Of a DNA stretch of 64,000 nt, positions 30,982-36,996 are shown one piece after another. The stretch is from positions 1 to 64,000 of the forward strand of contig JALORC010000007.1 in the NCBI GenBank assembly GCA_025459175.1, given 5' to 3'. The notes under the pieces are model-generated. The model was not told where the DNA came from. It searched no databases and saw only the letters and a list, made by a program, of their open reading frames with translations. Numbering within the stretch: position 1 is the first letter of the stretch; each line of letters starts with the position of its first letter. Origin of the DNA: Planctomycetota bacterium (GTDB taxonomy: Bacteria > Planctomycetota > UBA1135 > UBA2386). A program made the position numbers and the translations under genes.

Positions 30982-31974
30982 CTACCCGCCGCAGCTCGTG
31001 ACCAGATCGGTGACAGCCGGGTGTCGCGCGCCATGACTGACGAACACGACCTCGAGATCGAGCTGCCGATGCAGCTCCAGCGCCCGCGCGGCAGCAGCGA
31101 CGATCCAGGCCACCGGGTTGCCGAACGCGCCGCCTCCGAGCAGCGTCAGGAAACAGCGCTTGCCGCCGACGTGCGCCACTTGCTCGGCCGCCGCGAGCAG
31201 CGTCGCTTCGTAGGCCGCTTCGAGCACCAACCGCGCGAACGGTTCCCAGGCGGGCGCCGACAGGCCCGAGTAGGCGATCGGCAGCGCCGAACAGAACGCT
31301 TGCGTGACCAGATGGCCACGCTCGTGCAGGGTGACCTCGGTGTCGTGATGCAGTCCGATGCGCAACAGGCCCCGCAGTCGGTCGCGCTCCGCATCGTCGA
31401 CCGCACGCAGTCGAGCCACGACCGCGGCCAGCCCAGCCGGCGTCGGCAGCAGATAGCCGTTCTGCATCCGCCACGCGCTGCCGTCGCGATTGCCCAGCGC
31501 GAGACCCAACTCGGCACTGCAGTCGATCTGCCGCTGCGCGGTCTGGCCGAGGCCTCCTTGCACCGGCACGAAGTAGTTGCGATGGATGGTCGCTGCGCCG
31601 GCGGCGATCGCACAGGCGGGCCCCTGGGTGTGATCGTCCTCGTAACAGCCGACCCCGTCCTCCGGCGTCCGTCCCGGGTCGACCATCTCCAGCAGATTGA
31701 ACTGCGACGCGACCTGGAACAGCGCCCCGGCATTGGCCGGATCCGCGTGCAGCGCGCCTATGTCGCCGACCACCTGGCGCACACGCAGCTGCCCCGACCC
31801 GCCGTGCTTCGATCGCGCACGCAACTCCGCGAGGCTCGGCATCGACAGGCTGCCGTGCCGCAGCCGCCGGCCGTTGCCGCGCGACCGGATCCAAGGACCG
31901 TCGCACTCGAGGTGAGCACGCACGTGTTCGGCGTCGATCTCCTGGACTCCCGTCAGACGCTCGAACCAGGTCAT
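30982..31974 (-). CDS. Macro-domain/PARG-like protein
   Basis: 330 residues from MTWFERLTGVQEI (an ATG three codons upstream is possible). The C-terminal part has features of PARG and microbial macro-domain proteins. These are QVASQFNLLEM (about 100), the glycine loop LLGGGAFGNPVAWIV (about 275) after an Ala-rich helix, and a closing strand LEVVFVSHG. In that superfamily the FxSQFN and GxGAFGN motifs contact ADP-ribose. The first ~70 residues are not recognised. It may remove or bind ADP-ribose, but no partner toxin or transferase is visible nearby. Moderate confidence in the fold only. Confidence 0.6.
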   Translation of the reverse strand: MTWFERLTGVQEIDAEHVRAHLECDGPWIRSRGNGRRLRHGSLSMPSLAELRARSKHGGSGQLRVRQVVGDIGALHADPANAGALFQVASQFNLLEMVDPGRTPEDGVGCYEDDHTQGPACAIAAGAATIHRNYFVPVQGGLGQTAQRQIDCSAELGLALGNRDGSAWRMQNGYLLPTPAGLAAVVARLRAVDDAERDRLRGLLRIGLHHDTEVTLHERGHLVTQAFCSALPIAYSGLSAPAWEPFARLVLEAAYEATLLAAAEQVAHVGGKRCFLTLLGGGAFGNPVAWIVAAAARALELHRQLDLEVVFVSHGARHPAVTDLVTSCGG

Positions 31975-32111
31975 GGGCGACATCGTGACAAGAGGTCGCA
32001 CGGCAGGCAACGCGCCGGCCTGGATCCCGATGGAACCGGGCGCGCCTCTACCCCAACGGCCCCTCTGCCCCGAGCCTCGACGGCACGAGCCGCCACGGCG
32101 ATGCTGTGCCG

Positions 32112-33566
32112 ATGACCGATCGCGTCCGGCCCTACCTGTTCTACGGCGCGACCACCGCACTCTGTTCGGTGTGCCTGATCACCGTCGAAGCGAAGGAAGT
32201 GATCGAGGACGGCAAGGTCTGGCTGCTGAAGCGCTGTCCGCAGCACGGCGCGCAGCGGGTGCTGCTCGCCGACGACGTCGGCTACTGGCGGCTCGGGCGC
32301 GAGAAGTTCCTGAAGCCACCGGAACAGGTCGCCAAGCCCAACACCGCGCACCGCTACGGATGCCCCTACGACTGCGGCATCTGCACCGAACACGAACAGC
32401 ACGGCTGCCTCGTCGTGCTCGAGATCACCGACCACTGCAACCTGCGCTGCCCCACCTGCTACGCGGCGAGCGGGCCCGAACGCACGACCTGGCGCGACCT
32501 GCCGACCATAGAACGCATGCTCGACTGCATCGTGCGCAACGAGGTCGAGCCCGACATCGTGCAGCTGAGCGGTGGCGAACCGACGCTGCACCCGCAGTTC
32601 TTCGAGGTGATGGACGCGCTGCGCCGACGACCGGTGCGCCATCGCATGCTGAACACCAACGGCATCCGCATCGCGCAGGAGGACGGCTTCGCCGAGCGGC
32701 TGGCCAGCTACGGCCCGGGCTTCGAGATCTACCTGCAGTTCGACAGTCGGCGCGAAACGGCGTTGCGCACGCTGCGCGGCGCCGATCTGCGCACGATCCG
32801 CGAGCGCGCGCTGGCGAAGCTGAACGCGCTCGATCTGTCGACGACGCTGGTCGTCACCGTGCGCCGCGGCAGCAACGACGACGAGCTCGGCGACATCCTG
32901 CGCCATGCGCTCGAGCAGCGCTGCGTGCGCGGCGTCACGTTCCAGCCGGTGCAGGACGCCGGCCGCAACGACGGCTACGAGTACGACGCGCACCGGCTGA
33001 CGCTCAGCGAGGTGCGGCGGCGCATCCTCGAGCAGTTCCCGCACTTCTCGCCCGCCGACCTGATCCCGGTGCCGTGCCACCCGGACTCGCTGGCGATGGC
33101 GTACGCGCTGAAGAAGCCGCACGGCCGTTCGCCGATCACGCCGCTGACCGGGCTGGTGCCGGCCGAGGTGCTGCTGGCGGGCACCCGCAACACGATCGCC
33201 TACGAACGCGACGCGGCGATGCAGCAGGAGATGGTGAAGGCGTTCAGCACCGCGCACGGCCCCGAGGGTGCGGCGGCGGCGATCGCGCGGCTGTTGTGCT
33301 GCCTGCCCGGCGTCAAGCTCGCGACGCAGGCGCCACTGCGCTACCAGGACGTGTTCCGCGTCGTGATCATGAAGTTCCTCGACCGCCACGACCTCGATCT
33401 GCGCAGCGTGCGCAAGTCGTGCGTGCACATCGCGCACCCGGACGGCAAGCGCGTGATCCCGTTCGACACGTTCAACCTGTTCTACCGCGATCAGCTCGAG
33501 GCCGAGGTGCTGGCGCCGCTGCGCGCGCGGATCGCCGCGAGCCACGGCACCGCGCCGTCGCTCTGA
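32112..33566 (+). CDS. Tes/MJ0619-like radical SAM protein
   Basis: 484 residues. Order: an N-terminal rubredoxin-like cysteine set (ALCSVCLI then KRCPQHG), a second cysteine cluster CPYDCGICTEHEQHGC (about 78-93), then the radical SAM motif in EITDHCNLRCPTCYA (about 101-115). SGGEP, the SAM-binding glycine motif, follows in the strand VQLSGGEPTLHP. This cluster order is that of the tetraether lipid synthase (Tes)/MJ0619 group, whose members modify lipid chains or cofactors. The start is the ATG; a GTG two codons earlier is in frame. It is followed 9 nt later by an Lgt-like gene. Confidence 0.85.
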   Translation: MTDRVRPYLFYGATTALCSVCLITVEAKEVIEDGKVWLLKRCPQHGAQRVLLADDVGYWRLGREKFLKPPEQVAKPNTAHRYGCPYDCGICTEHEQHGCLVVLEITDHCNLRCPTCYAASGPERTTWRDLPTIERMLDCIVRNEVEPDIVQLSGGEPTLHPQFFEVMDALRRRPVRHRMLNTNGIRIAQEDGFAERLASYGPGFEIYLQFDSRRETALRTLRGADLRTIRERALAKLNALDLSTTLVVTVRRGSNDDELGDILRHALEQRCVRGVTFQPVQDAGRNDGYEYDAHRLTLSEVRRRILEQFPHFSPADLIPVPCHPDSLAMAYALKKPHGRSPITPLTGLVPAEVLLAGTRNTIAYERDAAMQQEMVKAFSTAHGPEGAAAAIARLLCCLPGVKLATQAPLRYQDVFRVVIMKFLDRHDLDLRSVRKSCVHIAHPDGKRVIPFDTFNLFYRDQLEAEVLAPLRARIAASHGTAPSL

Positions 33567-33575
33567 GCGCCGCGC

Positions 33576-34280
33576 ATGGGCTACTTCGTGTGGGTGCTGA
33601 TCGGCTTCCTGCTGGCACTGCTGGCGCTGCGCTGGCAACCGCGCAGCAACACGCTGCCGGCCGAACAACGCCAGCTGGTGCGGATCGGCGCACTGCTGGG
33701 CGCGATCGTCGGTGCCTACGGGCTGCAGCTGCCGCCCGATCTGCTCGGCTGGAGTGCGCCTGCACCAGCGAGCCTCGGTGGCGACACGCTGCCGCTCGGC
33801 GGTCGCACGGTGCTCGGTGGGCTGCTCGGTGGCTGGCTCGGCGTCGAACTCGCGAAGTGGCGACTCGGCGTGCGCGCGGCGACCGGCGGTGACTTCGCGC
33901 TGCCGCTCGCGTTGGCGCTGTGCTGCGGGCGGCTCGGCTGCTTCACCGCCGGTTGTTGCGCCGGCTCGGCCTGCGCAGCGGGCTGGTGGGCGACCGTCGA
34001 TGCGGCCGGGGTTGCGCGCTGGCCGGTGCAGCTGGTCGAAGCGGGGTTCCACGGTGGTGCCGCGATCGTGCTGGCGTGGGCGGCCAAGACGCGGCGAGCC
34101 GGCGACGTGCGGTTGCTGGCGTATCTGGCGGTCTACGCGGTGGTGCGCTTCCTGCTCGAGTTCTGGCGCCAGCATCCGCCGATCGCGTGCGGGCTGTCGT
34201 GGCACCAGTGGCTGGCGATCGTGCTGTTCGGGTTCGCCACTGGCACCTGCTGGGCTCGGATGCGACTGGCCCCGGCCTAG
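33576..34280 (+). CDS. Lgt-like membrane protein (prolipoprotein diacylglyceryl transferase family)
   Basis: 234 residues with about seven hydrophobic helices. The core GGLLGGWLGVELAKWRLGV then FALPLALALCCGRLGCFTAGCCAG and RWPVQLVEAGFHG follows Lgt, where the equivalents are the GGL(I/L)GG helix, GRIGNF and HPxQLYE. It is shorter than classical Lgt (~260-290) and lacks the YHGG-type histidine segment. It is therefore probably a divergent family member rather than the housekeeping enzyme. It starts 9 nt after the Tes-like gene, so both probably act on the same membrane lipid. Confidence 0.75.
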   Translation: MGYFVWVLIGFLLALLALRWQPRSNTLPAEQRQLVRIGALLGAIVGAYGLQLPPDLLGWSAPAPASLGGDTLPLGGRTVLGGLLGGWLGVELAKWRLGVRAATGGDFALPLALALCCGRLGCFTAGCCAGSACAAGWWATVDAAGVARWPVQLVEAGFHGGAAIVLAWAAKTRRAGDVRLLAYLAVYAVVRFLLEFWRQHPPIACGLSWHQWLAIVLFGFATGTCWARMRLAPA

Positions 34281-34711
34281 TCGAGCAGAGGATTGCGGGC
34301 GCGCAGGCCAGGGAAGCGGGAGAAGTCACGATCCGCCGTCCACAGCTCGCGCACGCCGTGTCGCAGGCAAAGCGTGGCGATGCGAGCGTCGTGAACCTGA
34401 GGCCCTCTCACCTTGCTCGCGAGCAATGACTGCCGAAGGGTCTCCCAATGGCCTTCGCCTTCGGTGAGCCAGACCAGGCTCGGTGACTCCGCCCATGCCT
34501 CGACCTGGTCGAGCGCCTGCGGGAGCGACGACGGTGGCGCGTAGATCTTCGGATGCGTGACGACGGCGAGGAACTCGTGAACGCAGGGCCACGGCAACGC
34601 CCATGCGGCCTTGCCTTCCGCCAGCTGCTGCAGCACCGCTGCGGCAGGATCGTGCCACTGGGAGTCGCTGCGGTGGGCGTAGACCAGGACGTTCGTGTCG
34701 ACGGCGATCAC
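34277..34711 (-). CDS. vapC: PIN-domain toxin VapC
   Basis: 144 residues from a GTG start that overlaps the antitoxin stop (GTGA). PIN-domain acidic residues are visible: Asp5 in AVDTNVLVYA, Glu46 in CVHEFLAV, Asp107 in QVHDARIAT and Asp126 in WTADRDFSRFP. As a VapC-type endoribonuclease it should cleave RNA unless bound by VapB. Its 3' end overlaps the Lgt-like gene by 4 nt, tail to tail. Confidence 0.92.
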   Translation of the reverse strand: MIAVDTNVLVYAHRSDSQWHDPAAAVLQQLAEGKAAWALPWPCVHEFLAVVTHPKIYAPPSSLPQALDQVEAWAESPSLVWLTEGEGHWETLRQSLLASKVRGPQVHDARIATLCLRHGVRELWTADRDFSRFPGLRARNPLLD

Positions 34712-34953
34712 GCCCCACGCCCTTCGTAGATGCTGTCGCGCAAGGTGGACCAGTCGCCCTCGACCACGCCGGGCTGTACGCCCTTGCCGCGGACGCTGGC
34801 ATCACGGAGCTCGAAGGCCTGGCGGCGCTTCCGCTTGTCGAGTGCCCAGCGGAGGCCTTCCTCGAGCAGCGCTCGCAGCGTCGTTCGCTCCTTCCCGGCA
34901 ACTGCCTTGGCCGCGCGAAGAAGGTCCTCGGCGATGTCGACGGTGGTCTTCAT
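34708..34953 (-). CDS. vapB: VapB-type antitoxin
   Basis: 81 residues. The start MKTTVDIAEDLLRAAKAVAG is a ribbon-helix-helix DNA-binding N terminus (residues 1-45, with ERTTLRALLEEGLRWAL). The C-terminal tail (EGDWSTLRDSIYEGRGA) is suited to wrap the toxin. An ATG four codons upstream is also in frame (MGAH). The stop overlaps the vapC start, the usual coupling. The pair should repress its own promoter in the 216 bp upstream. Confidence 0.9.
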   Translation of the reverse strand: MKTTVDIAEDLLRAAKAVAGKERTTLRALLEEGLRWALDKRKRRQAFELRDASVRGKGVQPGVVEGDWSTLRDSIYEGRGA

Positions 34954-35169
34954 ATGGGCACCCATATCGGCATGGGTGGGCGGCCACAAGAGGGGGGCCC
35001 CTGCATGGCGCTGTCCCGAGCGTTCGCCATGCGCTGCACGACTACCCGCCCAAGGTTGCCGACCATCGTTTCGGCGCCGCCATCGTGCCTGAGACGTCGG
35101 CCCCATCGGACACGCGCCCTCCTTTCGCCCTGCATGCGCGGGGGAACGACCCCGCGGCCGCGACAAACA

Positions 35170-35607
35170 TCAGAGGATCAGACTCCCGTAGCAGGCGCCG
35201 ATCCCGAGCAGCCCGAGGCCGAGCAACCACACGAACGGCTCGATCGACGGCGACCGGAGTTCCTTCGGCACCGACAGCAATACCAACAGCTGGGCGATCC
35301 CCACCAGCGCCCCGGCGATCGGCAAGGCGGCCATCCACAGGAAGGCGTAACGGTCATTTCCATGATCGAAGATCGCCGCCAGCAGCGCGACGCCGACCGC
35401 CACCAGCGCGAGCACCAGACCGACGACCACCATGCCGAGCGATCGCTGCGGCAGCGGCGGCGGTTCCCCACCTGCCGCGGCGGCCCCGACGCCCTGTCCT
35501 TCGTCACCGCGCGCAACCGGCGGCTTCGGCGCATGGAGCAGCAAGCTGCTGAGGTAGCCGATGTAGGCCACGATCAACAAGGCCGCGATCGCGCTGATCT
35601 GCCACAT
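35170..35607 (-). CDS. Small membrane protein, paralogue 1
   Basis: 145 residues from the ATG giving MWQISAIAALLIVAYIGYLS; a TTG three codons earlier is possible. Four hydrophobic segments (about 1-22, 55-75, 85-110, 125-145) with a Pro/Ala-rich loop after the first. It ends in LLGLGLLGIGACYGSLIL, nearly the same as the end of the next gene (LALGVLGIGACYGRLLL). The two are tandem paralogues; no family is recognised. Confidence 0.75.
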   Translation of the reverse strand: MWQISAIAALLIVAYIGYLSSLLLHAPKPPVARGDEGQGVGAAAAGGEPPPLPQRSLGMVVVGLVLALVAVGVALLAAIFDHGNDRYAFLWMAALPIAGALVGIAQLLVLLSVPKELRSPSIEPFVWLLGLGLLGIGACYGSLIL

Positions 35608-35667
35608 GCCCTTCAAGATAGCAGCGAGGTTGCCTGCTTGCTCCGAGCCCGTCCATCGCCGGCCATG

Positions 35668-36111
35668 TCAGAGCAGCAGGCGCCCGTAGCAGGCGCCGAT
35701 GCCGAGCACGCCCAGGGCCAACAGCCAGGCAAGCGGCTCTTCCGCCCCAGTGCGCGCATCCCTGGGCAGCGACAACAAGACCAGCAGCAATGCGCTCGCC
35801 CCCAGCGCAGCGGCGGCCGGCAGCGCAATCAGCCAGGCCAGCTGGTAGGCCTCGGGCGGCTCCATGTCGGAGGCCATCCCGAACAAGGCCAGCGCCAGCG
35901 CCATCAGCGACAACAGCAGCGCCACCGTCAACTTCGCCGGCGAACGCCGCGGCCTGGGACGCTGCCGGCGCCTCGATGCGACCCCGGCACCCAGCGAATC
36001 CTGCACCATCGGCGGCGCCGGAGAGCGCAGCGCGCCGACCAGCAGCCAGAGCACGAAGATGGCGAACAACAGGATCAAGGCTGCCGCGGCCGCACTTACC
36101 ACCCACGCCAT
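35668..36111 (-). CDS. Small membrane protein, paralogue 2
   Basis: 147 residues from MAWVVSAAAAALILLFAIFV; a GTG two codons earlier gives MPMAWVV. Four hydrophobic segments and a basic loop (RRRQRPRPRRSP) after the first, which should face the cytoplasm. Its end repeats that of paralogue 1 (GIGACYG). It lies 60 bp upstream of that gene on the same strand, so the two are probably co-transcribed. The function is unknown. Confidence 0.75.
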   Translation of the reverse strand: MAWVVSAAAAALILLFAIFVLWLLVGALRSPAPPMVQDSLGAGVASRRRQRPRPRRSPAKLTVALLLSLMALALALFGMASDMEPPEAYQLAWLIALPAAAALGASALLLVLLSLPRDARTGAEEPLAWLLALGVLGIGACYGRLLL

Positions 36112-36260
36112 TGGCACAGAGTAGTGCAGCTCGGCTCGCTACGCCTCGGGCAAAGCTCCACCATCCACAGAAGATCTGCCGCGACCAGGGTGATCGAGCC
36201 GCGAATCAAGACCATGACCTTGCGCGCAACACTCATGATCCATATTATTGCTGAATCAAC

Positions 36261-36980
36261 ATGGCGACCCCGGCGAGCACACACCGCAGCAAGCCGACCA
36301 AGGCACCACGCGCCCAGCTGCTGCCGTTCCGCGCGTCCCACGGCGGGCGCCGCGCCGGTGCCGGCCGCAAGCCGAACGGCGACCGCGCCGGGGTGTCGCA
36401 CGACGCCCGCGAGGCCCTCGCCGCCCGCTTCCCGGTCCACGTGACCGTCAAGCTCCGCGAGCACCTGCCACCGCTGCGCCGCCGCGATGCGTATGCCGCG
36501 CTGCGCGCCGCGTTCGCCGCCGGCTGCGACCGCAACGGATTCCGGTTGATCCACTACGCGGTGTTGAACGACCACCTGCACTTCGTCGTCGAGGCCAAGG
36601 GCCGCACGTCGCTGTCGCGCGGCGTACAGGGGCTGCTGATCCGCATCGCGCGCACCCTCAATCGGCTGTGGCAACGGTGCGGGCGGGTGTTCGCCGATCG
36701 CTATCACGACCACATCCTGCGGTCGCCGCGCGAAGTGCGGAACGCGCTGCGCTACGTGCTGGGCAATGCACGCCACCATGCGGCCAGAGGCCGCATGGTG
36801 GCGGTGCCGCAGGCGATCGACACGTTCACGTCGGCCCCGTGGTTCGACGGCTTCCGCGAGACGATCGTGGTGCGCGGCATCGAAGCCATCGTTTGCCCGG
36901 TCACCGAGGCGCACACGTGGCTGCTGACGATCGGCTGGCGTCGCCACGGGCTGCTGTCGATCGCGGAGCGCCCGGCCTGA
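36261..36980 (+). CDS. REP-associated tyrosine transposase (RAYT/Y1_Tnp), copy 2
   Basis: 239 residues. An IS200/IS605-like HUH nuclease: the two metal-binding histidines are in NDHLHFVVEA (His105, His107) and the catalytic tyrosine is Tyr165 in NALRYVLGNARHHA. The RNRLWQRCGRVFADRYHDH segment is typical of RAYTs. RAYTs nick single-stranded DNA at REP hairpins. Residues ~171-239 (MVAVPQAIDTFTSAPWFDGF) are missing from copy 1. No IS ends are seen. A perfect 15-bp hairpin lies inside the gene at 36771-36803. It is convergent with the permease gene, whose stop is 16 nt away. Confidence 0.88.
   Translation: MATPASTHRSKPTKAPRAQLLPFRASHGGRRAGAGRKPNGDRAGVSHDAREALAARFPVHVTVKLREHLPPLRRRDAYAALRAAFAAGCDRNGFRLIHYAVLNDHLHFVVEAKGRTSLSRGVQGLLIRIARTLNRLWQRCGRVFADRYHDHILRSPREVRNALRYVLGNARHHAARGRMVAVPQAIDTFTSAPWFDGFRETIVVRGIEAIVCPVTEAHTWLLTIGWRRHGLLSIAERPA
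36771..36803. repeat. Perfect 15-bp hairpin inside RAYT copy 2
   Basis: CGCCACCATGCGGCC, loop AGA, then GGCCGCATGGTGGCG, without a mismatch. It encodes RHHAARGRMVA directly after the catalytic Tyr165 region. RAYTs act on short imperfect REP hairpins, so this could be an internal recognition or regulatory site. RAYT copy 1 stops at the corresponding point. Confidence 0.75.
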
Positions 36981-36996
36981 CCGAAGGGTCCCGCGA

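Noticed and set aside
36118-36260. Search for insertion-sequence terminal repeats around RAYT copy 2
   Set aside because: No inverted or direct repeat pair was seen flanking the gene, in line with RAYTs being non-IS single genes.
34603-36444. 613-codon plus-strand open frame over VapBC and the two membrane proteins
   Set aside because: Translation is Arg/Gln/His-rich noise, while the minus-strand genes have recognisable toxin, antitoxin and membrane-helix patterns.
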